This document shows positions 20,798-31,461 of a stretch of DNA of 64,000 bases, piece after piece. The stretch spans positions 1,490,001 through 1,554,000 of the forward strand of contig CP136069.1 in the NCBI GenBank assembly GCA_032622095.1, written 5' to 3'. Numbering within the stretch: the first letter of the stretch is position 1; every line of letters begins with the position of its first letter. The position numbers were made by a program, and so were the translations under genes. The notes under the pieces were generated by a model. That model saw nothing but the letters and a program-made list of their open reading frames with translations. It was not told the origin of the DNA and searched no databases. This DNA comes from Siphonodentalium dalli (taxonomy: Eukaryota > Mollusca > Scaphopoda > Gadilida > Siphonodentaliidae).

Positions 20798-22004
20798 GTG
20801 AGTAGCTGCATTGACTATCTACTAGTACTGTGTAAGCCCAGGGCGAGGGTGATTGTTTTGACACAAAATCTTGGGACTAGTGGGCTTACATTAGAGGACC
20901 CCTGGGCACCTTCGCAAAGATACGTTCATTTATCAAAACTGCATGGTCGGGATTGATTCTGTTTAAACATGGTTTTGTAGCTTGGTAAGTTGACTATACA
21001 TGTGCTACATATAGACACAATAAATAGGCCCATCGACCTCCAGATAAGAAGGCACACACATGTTCCACACATAGCACATTGCGATCATATGTGTATGGAT
21101 GTGTCGGGTTAACATAGAATCGTTACAATATTATCTGATGACTCTTTAAAAAGCCATAATTGTATAGTTTGTAGCTATACGATATATGCGTATTCGATAA
21201 GATGATTCATTGTCATTTCATTGTCGCGTAACAGTCTACTCGAGTGGTAACGAGTCATAAAGTCTGTAAAATAAACATGATTATAAAAAATCATCCTATC
21301 GTCCTGCATGTGTGGTCTATATCGATTTACAAACTCCAAGCATGTTAATACTAAACGAATATCCGGTTAGCTGCATGCATACGAACGATAGTATTCACTG
21401 TGTGTGATCAAGGCATCGCAAATCTGAATGCTTGATGGATGTTCAATTAATTTCAATTGAATTACATTCATAATAGATATGCACACAATATTTCGCCTAT
21501 GTTATGGATTCATATTTCAGATGACATTCACAGTCCAATTGATCAGCCTCAGATACACATAAAAACACTTTAAAACTCATCAGAACTCCTTAAGTGATAC
21601 AAATTTTACTGCACAGAAGCTCAGCGTTTGGTGACATCTTCATCTGCGATGTTAACATCTTTCTGGACCGACAGTGGTCCCTTCATATTGCGCGGATTTT
21701 GAGAACGAAACTGATTTTTTAAATTCTGTTCTAATCCTATGCTTCATTGACAGATACAACTATATACCGGCATTTGTTTTGGAAGCGTGGAAGTCCAGGA
21801 ACTATACTAGTGGGTGGATGTTCTCGAAAATTTGAGTGAGCAAAAACACTATTGAAAAAAGTTTCGCCAAAAGATATATTAAATGGTTTGATCTGGGAAA
21901 ACTGATTTGGAAAACTGGTGGATAAAGACTCCTGCTTTGTGTGGACAGACAATGTTCATTGTCTGTTTTATGATCAGAAACAAACATATCCCCATATCAT
22001 ATAT
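20798..22004. other. Intron 3, unassigned part
   Basis: No exon or RNA gene could be supported. A small inverted repeat GTAAGCCCA/TGGGCTTAC lies at about 20833-20889, and AGACAATGTTCATTGTCT forms an 8-bp hairpin near 21947. Confidence 0.4.
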
Positions 22005-22419
22005 ACACAGAACGACACGATGTGTAAATGGGTTTGTCGATACGGTACGAGTATCCGTGCTGTCGCGGAAGGATAGAATCGAGGCGCAAGCGCCTCTCAT
22101 GCTATCCTTCCGCGACAGCACGAGTGCCGTATCAACAAACCCATTTACACATCGTGTCGTTCTGTGTTTATTACTAGCTTTGCGTCCTAGAATTCGTGCA
22201 TTAAAAATACAGGATTAGAAGGCTTATTTAGGTTCATACAAGGCGTGTTTGTCATGTGTGATGATTCTTTTATTTAAATATTTCCAGTTTCATTGTTGAT
22301 GCGAATGTCGTGTACGTCATTTTACGTCAAAGAGATGTGTATGGAACGTACGTTCCATACGGATTTGAAATATGGAACAGCAATAACACTGTACTTCTAG
22401 GAACAAGCGTGTAATAAAC
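22005..22419 (+). repeat. Compound palindrome plus TIR repeat, copy 1
   Basis: A 163-bp palindrome (22005-22167) starts ACACAGAACGACACGATGTG and ends with its complement; an inner stem GTGCTGTCGCGGAAGGATAG is matched by CTATCCTTCCGCGACAGCAC. It abuts a 254-bp segment (22166-22419) with inverted ends GTTTATTACTAGCTTTG and, inward from the right, GTTTATTACACGCTTG. The same two-part unit occurs inverted at 25654-26034, so the parts travel together. No coding sequence. Confidence 0.8.
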
Positions 22420-23297
22420 TTGAAAATGAGTTTCCCATTTTCTCGGCTTTGGTGATGCCCTCAGCTTTGTTGATACCACGTATACAGGGGTGATACTGAC
22501 ATTCACTTGTCATGAAGTGAGCATAATATTGATATAGGTATGGCCACTCAGCCAAGTGATAACAATGCACAGGTGTGTCTCCCTTTGACAACGTGTCAGG
22601 CATTTAATTAAGGTGGTGATGCTGGTACTATTATGTTGTTGATTCTCTGTCATGTCTGGGCATTCCAATGCTTCCTCATAAATATTTATTTATTATCAAC
22701 TCGGAATGATATGTTTCTTGAAGGGCTCATTTATTGTGCCGTCTTTGATATTTTTCCAACATCATTTTGAACTCTGTCACAACCGAGACTAGGAGTTTGC
22801 AAATAACACAAAATTATTCAAATGTCAACGTAAATAAATGTAAATTAAAAGATACTACAAAATAGGCTAATGCAACTCAGCACTGACATTATGCGAAACT
22901 TGATTTATTACACGATCCTACCATTATTCCATTCAATAAACCCATTCTATAAATTGTGATATTAAACGTTCGTTTAATAACAGGAAATAGTGCCAGGTGA
23001 CCTTTGACTTCCGGTTTACCGTCTTTTAACATTCTGTACGCTACGTCTCAAAAATACTATGACTTCCAATATTTTTCCAACAAACTATCATGACTGAAGA
23101 ATTTGAAAAGTTATGTTATTAAATATACGCCATTAAAAGCGCCAAATAGTCTTTATTTATCTGGGACTATTTCTTTACGCGGGCAAACAACGAATAGTTA
23201 CGTGAAACTTCATCGCATGCCTTATAGAAGCCGATGTTAGTTTCTCGTTCCATTTGTTGATTTAAGTATGTTTTGTCGATGTTTTGGATCATGTAAT

Positions 23298-23457
23298 AAA
23301 TAGAATCTACAACTCGTCCCCAGTTTATAGCGGAATTTACAAAACGAGTCCAGTAAATTAGGTCTGGACCGAGCCTTTGGCGAGGTCCAGACCTAATTTA
23401 CTGGACTCGTTTTGTAAATTCCGCTATAAACTGGGGACTCGTTGTAGATCCTCTATT
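23298..23457. repeat. Near-perfect ~160-bp palindrome in intron 3
   Basis: Arms of about 71-73 bp match almost base for base: CCCCAGTTTATAGCGGAATT, ACAAAACGAGTCCAGTAAAT and TAGGTCTGGACC, with their complements in reverse order. The loop GAGCCTTTGGCGA is about 13 bases. Only small differences lie near the outer ends. It has no resemblance to the other palindromes here. Long perfect arms of this kind are usually unstable, so it is likely young. Confidence 0.9.
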
Positions 23458-23719
23458 TACTGAAAATGATCGATCAATAAATTGCTCTAGTTGTCAAATT
23501 TGAAACTTTCCACATTGCAAATGGTAATTATATGCCTATTTTAGCCGCATTACATATTTTCTTGAAAACCTACAACACTATTTCAGATCCCCACCCATTG
23601 GAAACTTTTTTTTCGTTCATCTTTTCGTTTTATTTTCATTAAATTGTTTAAATTTTGTTATTCAATTTATTTTCAAGTTATGAAACATGGATATATGGTT
23701 TGATTATATGTAAAGATTA

Positions 23720-24317
23720 TCTATTATATATTTTGGAAGATCTGTCTGTGTGTGTGTCGACCCGATTTCGATGAAACTTGGTGTGTGGGGGTATTTTCTG
23801 CGGGGAAGTGACATAGGCCTATTAATTTGCCTGTGCAATGTGACCTTGAAATGTGTCATTTCAAGGTCAAACACCCGAATATCACGGGATTTCGATGAAA
23901 CTTGGTATGTCGGGGTACTTTCGGCCGTGGAGTGGTATGGGCCTATTAATTTGCCAGTGCGACGTGACCTTGAAATTGGGTCATTTCAAGGTCAAATCGC
24001 GAATTTTGACGGGATTTCCACGAAATTTGATACATGGGGTTACGTTTGTCCACTGAGTTTTGGATGGGTCAAATCGTGATCCCGACCTGACCTTGACCTT
24101 CAAAATCATCAATTCAAGGTCAAATCGGGTAAAACCGGATTGATTTTGACGGGTACTTTTGTCGGGTTCTTTTGTCCGGGCAGTGTTTTGGGCGGGTCAA
24201 ATCGTGACCCCACCTGACCTTGACCTTCAAAATGGACAATTCAATGTCAAATCGCGCAATTCGCCAAAAAGCAGAGGGGAAACAGCCCGGACGAAGTCGG
24301 GTCGATCCACCTGCTAG
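23720..24317 (+). mobile_element. Helitron-like non-autonomous element
   Basis: It starts TCTATTATATATTTTGGAAG after an A and ends with a small hairpin (CCCGGAC GAA GTCGGG, one bulge), 12 bases, then CTAG followed by T. This is the TC...hairpin-CTRR plan, with insertion between A and T, expected of Helitrons. The interior consists of ~120-bp tandem units with TTTCGATGAAACTTGG and TGACCTTGAAAT/TCATTTCAAGGTCAAA. The same interior type, inverted, is in the elements ending at 37623 and 61005. The right end lies 82 bp before exon 4 of the gene. Open frames in it are not genes. Confidence 0.6.
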
Positions 24318-24399
24318 TTGTATATATAAAGAAGAAAACAATAATTTGGTAGTAAACTACATGTATATACATCAACATGAACATTTATTTCCTTTTTAG

Positions 24400-24471
24400 G
24401 CTGACTTCGGCTTAAGGAATGAAGAATTGGAGTTTGCTCCTAATGTGCCAGATATGGCTTGCAGCTGTTAA
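24400..24471 (+). CDS. Four-exon gene of unknown function, exon 4 with stop
   Basis: The acceptor TTTATTTCCTTTTTAG ends at 24399. The frame from exon 3 (phase 0) continues for 23 residues, ADFGLRNEELEF then APNVPDMACSC, and stops at TAA (24469-24471). The protein total is 97 residues: no signal peptide, no membrane segment, an acidic middle and a Cys-x-Cys C-terminus. An AATAAA polyadenylation signal follows at 24552-24557, 80 bases after the stop, consistent with a short 3' UTR. CTAAG|GTATAT at about 24485 could be a weak 3'-UTR donor. Family unknown. Confidence 0.8.
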   Translation, partial: ADFGLRNEELEFAPNVPDMACSC

Positions 24472-24551
24472 CTGTTAACCTAAGGTATATTCAATTCTGC
24501 AACCGATATATCGGAAAAGACATTCTTAATAGCTAAAATTAATTCCAATTA

Positions 24552-24557
24552 AATAAA
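24552..24557 (+). terminator. Polyadenylation signal AATAAA
   Basis: Canonical hexamer 80 bases after the stop codon of the four-exon gene. The downstream region TTCTTGTTTATATT is T-rich. Confidence 0.6.
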
Positions 24558-24712
24558 GCATTCTTGTTTATATTAATAACATCCATTGACTGTATTAAAC
24601 ACATGATATTATACCAAATCCAAATTTAGCAATAGTGTCAGTGTCATTGACACTTTCATTTGGCTTAGAAATCATAATATTCATGTTTGTATAAATGTGA
24701 ATATTTGAAATG

Positions 24713-25210
24713 AGTTTGCAAACTAGGCTTGGATTGACATTTTCACTGGTTACGACCTTTTAATTTACATTTTTTGGCATTGAGCACCTTTGAAAAGTTG
24801 TCCGGGGTGTTATTTTGAAAAATTATTTACAGATTTTTGATATTTGTCACAAGAGGAATATCTTAAATGAGCTTACAAACTAGGTCTGGCCAGACATTTT
24901 TGCCATAGTTATGGCCCTTTGAGTCATTTTTTGGTGTATAGTATCCAGGGAAAAATTGTGTGGGGTTTATGTTGAACAGTTATCAAAGAAATTGAAAGAT
25001 TTTCGGTATTTTAGTTTACGAGCAAGACCAGATCTGGAGTTTGCAATCTAGGCCTGGCCAGACATTTTCACAAGAGTTATGTTCCTTTGATCATCGTTTT
25101 TCGACAAGCAGCACCAAGAAACAAGACCGTGAACCATCCCAGCCACACACTTTTCACTGGAGTTATTGCCATTTGATTTTCATTTTGTTTTGGGAGAAGC
25201 AACTTGAAAT
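24713..25210. repeat. Degenerate ~170-bp tandem repeat, three units
   Basis: Units start near 24713, 24886 and 25049 with ACAAACTAGGTCTGGCCAGA-like text. Each carries GTTATGGCCCTTTGAGTCAT or a variant (GAGTTATGTTCCTTTGATCA). It shares that core with the macrosatellite modules far downstream but is otherwise unlike them. Confidence 0.75.
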
Positions 25211-25653
25211 GGATCTTAGGATATCTCAAACAAATATTAACTGATTTCAATATTTTTCAGCATATTTGAAAATGCTCTTCCTCAACCTTGCCCATCTAGG
25301 CTGGGGCCACCACTGTCGATGACTGCTTGTTTTATTTGGTGAAACAACCACAGCCTGTGCAGAATAACTAACACTTTAGCTAGATAGAGGGCCATGCATG
25401 CCAGAGAGCAGCTTTATTGGCCAGACATATGTGGTAGGTGATTTATCGTCTAACCTTGATATTTATTTACTTTCATCGACGAATCGAATCGCCAAAGCGC
25501 GGGGACAGGTATGGTGTGTATGTAATCAGTACTATGCCCCGATGTCATGCCTATAAGTAACCACTAGTTAACAGTGTATGCAGTGCAATGTAGACCAATG
25601 GGTCATTGTAATCGTTTTAATTTGGATACAATTTTGCATTACTGGGTAGATTA

Positions 25654-26034
25654 TTTATTACAAGCTTGTTCCCAGAAGTACAGTGTTATTGCTGTTCCAT
25701 ATTTACAGATACGTATGGAATGTATGTTTCCATATGCATTATTGAACGTACGTTCATATGCATCTCGTTGACGTAAAATAACGTACATGACATTTGCCTC
25801 AAACATGGAACCGGAACTATAAAATAAAAGCATCATCACACATGACAAAACATGCCCTCTATGTGCCTAAATAAACCTTTCTAAGTCTGTATGTTTACTG
25901 CACGGATTCTAGGACGCAAAGCATGTAATAAACACAGAATGACACGATGTGTAAATGGGTTTCTTGATACAGTGACACAGAAGGATAGAACTCGAGGCGC
26001 TAGCTATCCTTCCGCGTATCGTGTCGTTCTGTGT
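25654..26034 (-). repeat. Compound palindrome plus TIR repeat, copy 2 (inverted)
   Basis: The inverse arrangement of 22005-22419: a TIR segment 25654-25933 (TTTATTACAAGCTTG ... GCATGTAATAAAC), then the palindrome 25932-26034 (ACACAGAATGACACGATGTG ... CGTGTCGTTCTGTGT), here shortened in its middle. The two copies are clearly diverged. Confidence 0.78.
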
Positions 26035-26544
26035 ATGTATAGTATTCCCTACTAATGCATGTTTTTTCATTGTAAATTGGTTGCAAAAATTGGAAATTGC
26101 ATCACAAATTGTGATGCGAATCTTGTTAAATTGAGCCCTGCCATCGTCAGCCTGTTCTCTCATCAGACGGTACTCTCCACTTCTGATGTGGCTTCCTTTG
26201 CCTTTGGTGTCATGCCGAGATTTGATTTACTTGATGCAATAAAATTTGAACACTAACTTTTCATCGAGAATATTATTGTACAATTTTCAGGAAAATGTAT
26301 CGCATATAATAAATAAAAGCTACATTATATGCATACAGAAGTACTTGTCCCAGAAATTTGTAAATTTTATTGTAGTCACTTTCCAGTGGGTGTCTTAAAT
26401 TTGTATTCGGCTCTGTGCAAAATGTTGTTAAATTGACTGTCCAATTAATTTGCATGATTACATCGTTACAGGGCAATTCTAAACTTACATGTGTATTTTA
26501 TGGAGTGATTCATAAACTATGGTAAATATAAGTTAAATAAATCC

Positions 26545-26998
26545 AATAGAAATGGAGAATATTCTTACTCAAAGTTGTTCTTTTTACGAATATTAATCCA
26601 AATTGTCAACACCTACCATCATTCTGATATATTAATTAAATGCACTGACTTTGGATTGGCAAAATCATTTTTGTTGTTTGTCGCCGATTGTTGCATCTCG
26701 AATCCAGATGTAAATATTTACAATTGAGCTTAGTTTTGATGTTTTCTATTGAGTGGTATGGTCCATTTCTTTGAAATTTTCAGCGTCTGTTAGTAGAATA
26801 CTACATTCTCCAGGTGGCATAACACCTGAATACTAACTTTTCATAAACTCGAACAAATCCATAATATGTCTTTAACTGAACATTTACAGTAAACATCTTC
26901 GACACAAATTCATTATTTTTCTATTTCTTGTCGAAAGTAGATCTGTGTTGTTATCTGTAATTTATTGAAATTGGCATACAGTCTCACTTTATAGTCCA
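26545..26998. repeat. Diverged relics of the dispersed repeat and of the TTAA element
   Basis: 26545-26760 is the inverse of much of 13330-13560 (GGAGAATATTCTTACTC, AAATATTTACAATTGAG). 26875-26998 resembles one end of the 592-bp TTAA element (TTTACAGTAAACATCTTCGA, ATTTATTGAAATTGGCATAC) but is about 25% diverged. It represents an older insertion. The 26035-26544 stretch before it shows nothing I recognise. Confidence 0.6.
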
Positions 26999-27039
26999 GG
27001 CACATAAGACATGAAAGTGGAAAAGTAAGGAAATAAATC

Positions 27040-27068
27040 GGGGGGGGGGGGGGGGGGGGGGGGGGGGG
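27040..27068. repeat. G29 homopolymer
   Basis: Uninterrupted run of 29 Gs in AT-rich surroundings. Confidence 0.97.
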
Positions 27069-27501
27069 ATCTGATTTTTTTTATATTTAGCCATAACATC
27101 ACAGATGTGTCACGTAAAGTTCCCTAAAATCCGAGTTGAACTTTCTGAGTTTATATAATGTTTTCACAACAGTTATATAGATATTTCACATCATGGAAAT
27201 AATTGAATGCTGTAACAATATTTCAGCCGAAACAAAATGCACTCAATATTGTTTGATTCACAATTCTCGAACCGAAGACACCAATTCAAAGGGAAACTTC
27301 AAATTAATTTTGCAGAAATGGATATGAAATAAAAGACTGAGCCAAAACAATGACGATTTGAAGGCAAACTGTTGTATTCGATATCGGTTTTCTCGGGCTT
27401 CTCAAAACATGAACGCAAGCTTAGAGGTGCCACGATTAATCGTATAATTGACGAACCGTTGATAAAGCCGATACTTGATTACCATTTCCGTCGTCGATTA
27501 A

Positions 27502-27746
27502 CCCTTTTCCGAACAAAAACGGCAAAAACCGGCCAAATAAAGCTTCAACAGCCTAAAATATCTTCGGTCTGTCTCAATAGAAACCATACAAATATGGATA
27601 TCATTGGAACCGGCTCCTTGACCACATTGTGGTAGTTACAGTTATGCCCTGTGCCAATGCATTCTCTTATATATGCGAGTCGACCATAGGTCGACTCGCA
27701 TATATAAGAGAATGCATTGGCACAGGGCCGTTCTGTGGGTAAAGGG
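27502..27746. mobile_element. TTAA miniature element with CCCTTT ends and a perfect hairpin
   Basis: TTAA flanks both ends (27498-27501, 27747-27750). The termini are CCCTTT... / ...AAAGGG, the piggyBac-like form. The right half holds a perfect palindrome (27646-27728) with 40-bp arms and a 3-base ATA loop, including GAGTCGACC/GGTCGACTC and TGCATTCTCTTATATATG. No transposase. Confidence 0.8.
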
Positions 27747-28003
27747 TTAATCTCCTTTATTTATTTTGGATGTAGGAAACTGCCAGGTATTATTGAATAC
27801 CGTGTTTTTTTTACACAGTTTAATCGATAACCAAAGGTTAAACAACTTTTGATTGTGCATCATAGAGATTCTGACAACATGAGTATACTTAGATGTTACT
27901 AGTACAGGCTATCACTTATCGTGTGGTGACTGCAGAATGAAACTCAATATTACTATTACAATTATTTAATTTGTTCTGAGTCCTGAAATTTCTGGGTGGG
28001 GGG

Positions 28004-29258
28004 TAGAGATGGGCGGTATTGAAATTTCAATCTCGGTATCAGTAAATTTTCGTTTGATTTACCTCTGCATCGTACAGTAATCGGTATTGCTATTAAATAA
28101 TAAGATCAAAGCAGATATTCCCAGTAAATTATTGTAATTCAAGTTTTTAGCTGAACAATATACATGTATATATGACCACGGTCCACGGATCTACTACATT
28201 CATGACAATACCTAAATTAGGCAACCAAAATTACTACGTAATTAAGTAATATTCACAAATCTCTTTGATGATTTACACGCATGTCGTCGCACTGATTTGA
28301 AAAGAGTAAGAGCATGACTACAATATTTTTTCGTGTCAATTGATTTTCGTAACATTTCCATGAGTGAATAGAATTGTGAGTAGTAATCAGTGATCACAAT
28401 TCACAAATTTATGACGTTGGCGCGATGTCATGAAATAGGCAAACCGGCCATGACAATTTCCGAAATGCAGATGCCCAAACCCGCGGGTTCATATTCTCCT
28501 CCTTGCAGCGTGATATACCATTCATGTATACAATTTAAGAGTCCCTCTTATTTGCAGCAGGCAAGCTACCTGTTACACACGATGCCCAAGTGTTAATGTA
28601 AAGTTATCATATGTATAATAAACCGGTAAGTATATTATGTTTAATAAAGTAATTTTATAGTAGGATATAAACATATTTGTGGCGTATATCAATCGCTATT
28701 GCATCACCGTCTAATTATAAAGTAACCTGTGGGGTTTTCAATTTGTTGTGAACGGGCACCCCCCCCCCCCCGCCCCCCCCCCCCCATAACACGTGCTTCG
28801 ATTCACATGCTTCGATCCAACTTGGGACACAGATACCGAGTTGCCCACGCATTTTCCATTTGGACGGATACCGAAATTGACACATAATGCTCCAGCTGTG
28901 AGTAGTCATATCTCATGATGTTAGTTACATTGTCATTAATATGTTGTAAAGATCAAAGATGCCGTCGGGCAGCTGTGCCCTTGATGTAACAATGTTGAAA
29001 TTATAGACTAACACATGCAGTACCGACTTGTACACCGAGTTATCATAATTATCCGATTCTTGTTGCTTACGTTTGAAATGGTCATACAATTCATGCATGT
29101 TACGGCCGCGGGTGACAAGGTGATGCACATATGTTGGCAATACATGAATAATTTCATTACCGAAAATACGGTATTTTTAGTTTTGATTCGGTACGGTAAA
29201 AATGGTATTACGCTGATACAGATATCGCACGGTAAATACCGAGTACCGCCCATCTCTA
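28004..29258. mobile_element. hAT-type non-autonomous element, 1,255 bp
   Basis: The terminal inverted repeat TAGAGATGGGCGGTA at 28004 is matched by TACCGCCCATCTCTA ending at 29258, the A/GGGATGGGCG-type end common in hAT elements. The flanking 8-mers are identical, GTGGGGGG (27996-28003 and 29259-29266), as the family requires. Subterminal CGGTATT/AATACCG motifs occur on both sides. There is no transposase frame. Inside, a C-run (28759-28785) is broken by one G. Confidence 0.87.
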
Positions 29259-29260
29259 GT

Positions 29261-29282
29261 GGGGGGGGGGGGGGGGGGGGGG
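29261..29282. repeat. G22 homopolymer at the hAT target site
   Basis: The right TSD runs into 22 Gs; the left TSD also ends in Gs. The element evidently inserted in a G-rich site which then expanded on one side. Confidence 0.95.
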
Positions 29283-30329
29283 CTAATTTTTGATTGTTAT
29301 CCACACTCTGGAAGTTTGCTGAAACTTAGTTTCTGTAACATTAGAATTCCTTCTTTTTAGGAACCGCCGGCGGTCCATCATGCATTCCTATTTTTATATT
29401 GGTTTGTATGTTTGGCTATTCATAACACTGAAGTTAATGGCTACGTTCGTTCTAATGAACTCACAATTATTATAACCTTGACATCGCCGAGTGCTAATCG
29501 CCGATTCCGATTATCGGAAATCACTATATCACTATATATATTAGAGAGAATTTCGTAAATCCCCGATATAATGTTTCTCTTATACTTCACATCCATTGTT
29601 CCTCACACATTTTGAGCATGTTGTCACTCTTATGGTACTAGCTATTCGATTTTTGACAAAATTTTATTTCCATTCTATTTTGGCCATTTTGGGACATACA
29701 TTCTACTAATATGTTTCACGACCTAAGCATTGTTTGTGTATATCTCAAGGTTGTAAGAATTTGGAACTATTTGATCTATATATGACTGCATTCGCATACG
29801 GCCTGATGGAAATGCTTCAGAATTTGAACCACTCAGAAAACACAAGATATTTAAAAAAAAGCTCAATTTGGATTTTAGGGGACTTTCGCCATGTTGTCCA
29901 TGAAAAACTTACCTTTCCCCGATTTTCTTTTCCCTAGTGAAACCTAAATTTGGCCTTATTATCAACACATAGCCTCTTGATTTTAGAGTTATCCATCTTC
30001 ATCTGCCATTTGGTCCAATTCTGTCGCTCATCGACTGTTTACTGGGCCACTGATAAGTCTCGATGGTAAAAATTAAAATAGTTTTCAAAAATTAATATCT
30101 AATAACTCTGAGCTATGATAGGTGGGTGGGTTCCTTGACTCGAATCAAATAGTTTTTACCCCAAATTCAAATAAATAGTAAACGAGGGGGCGCTTAATCA
30201 GATTATGCATCTTTAAAATGCACAGAAAAGTTCAAAACAGACATGGAAAGAGCCATTAGCAGTCATACCAGCCTAAAGTCAAATACATTAAACACAATCA
30301 TGGTTTCTAGTTCTTTACTTCCCACTTAA
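29283..30329. other. Intergenic, mostly unassigned
   Basis: No gene seen. A stretch at about 29981-30085 (GAGTTATCCATCTTCATCTG, ATCGACTGTTTACTGGGCCA) recurs in diverged form at 31281-31361 immediately before the assembly gap, so it is a dispersed repeat. Confidence 0.5.
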
Positions 30330-30507
30330 CCCTTTCATGACTGGAGTTTCTTGAAATTTTGTGAAAACCCTGTGCGAGTGCATTCTTTTATACATGAACA
30401 TAACTTTGAGCCAATAAATTATATGATATATGCGAGGCTCCCCATGAAACTGCACTGGCACCACGGGTTATTCATACCGTTCCAGCGCAGCTCCTGTCAT
30501 GAAAGGG
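30330..30507. mobile_element. TTAA miniature element with CCCTTTCATGAC ends
   Basis: The 12-bp perfect inverted termini are CCCTTTCATGAC and GTCATGAAAGGG, flanked by TTAA (left) and TTAT (right). The interior resembles the 27502 element (TGCATTCTTTTATA) without its perfect hairpin. Piggybac-like, 178 bp, non-coding. Confidence 0.75.
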
Positions 30508-30652
30508 TTATTCATTATGATAGCATGTATTCTTATCGATCAAGGCAGTATAACAAATTTAATTTTTTTTAGTCATGACATCAGTATTAAATACCTTTGA
30601 TTCACACTTGATCAAGTAGAGATGATTTCACAAGTTGTTTAGCATCTGGTAG

Positions 30653-30654
<2 letters not shown>

Positions 30655-30697
<43 letters not shown>
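30655..30697. repeat. C43 homopolymer
   Basis: 43 consecutive Cs, the longest homopolymer in the window. 30698-31280 after it holds nothing I recognise. Confidence 0.97.
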
Positions 30698-31361
30698 AGC
30701 GAAAAAAAACTAAAGAAAATAATTTAATAAAAGTATCACCGCCTCTCCTCTGTTTTTTGCCTATCATTGCCTTAAACACAGGTATATATTTTGTGGTCGT
30801 GTTAGATTTTGGTGTTGGTTACCCAATTTTACAAAAATGTATTTTGTGCACCCATACTGGCCTTTTGTGAGTTATAGAATTTATCCCATTTCTTTGAATT
30901 ATGTTGCCAATAAACACGCATTTATGATAACGAGGCAGGAATAATAGTTTTAAAGATCATGCACCCATGTGGTCAGTTGAAAGATTTTGTTATCAAATGT
31001 GTGCTGAATACACAGAGAAGGTAAGGTGGGGTACCCAAAACACTTGTAAGCTGGGTACCCATCGCACCAAATGTAGTGACAATTAATGACACCTTCAGCT
31101 TTATTAAAGGTACTCAATCCATTTCGATGGTCCCCATATTCGACAACAACATTTTTTTGAAATGCCACTTCAGTTATCAGAATTGATTAAATGCCCAAAA
31201 ATAATGCTGACCATTTTGTTCAACAAAATTTGGCCAGTTTGTCAAATATCTGACACACAAAAGCCACTTGGATGTTTGAGTTATCCATCTTCATCCGCAG
31301 TTTGGTTCGGGGCCGTCTTCTCATCGACTTTTTACCAGGCCACTAAAAAGTACTGATGGTG

Positions 31362-31461
31362 NNNNNNNNNNNNNNNNNNNNNNNNNNNNNNNNNNNNNNN
31401 NNNNNNNNNNNNNNNNNNNNNNNNNNNNNNNNNNNNNNNNNNNNNNNNNNNNNNNNNNNNN
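31362..31461. other. Assembly gap, 100 N
   Basis: Exactly 100 undetermined bases, a conventional placeholder. The right side starts in the middle of a macrosatellite C module, so an unknown amount of the array is missing. Confidence 0.99.
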
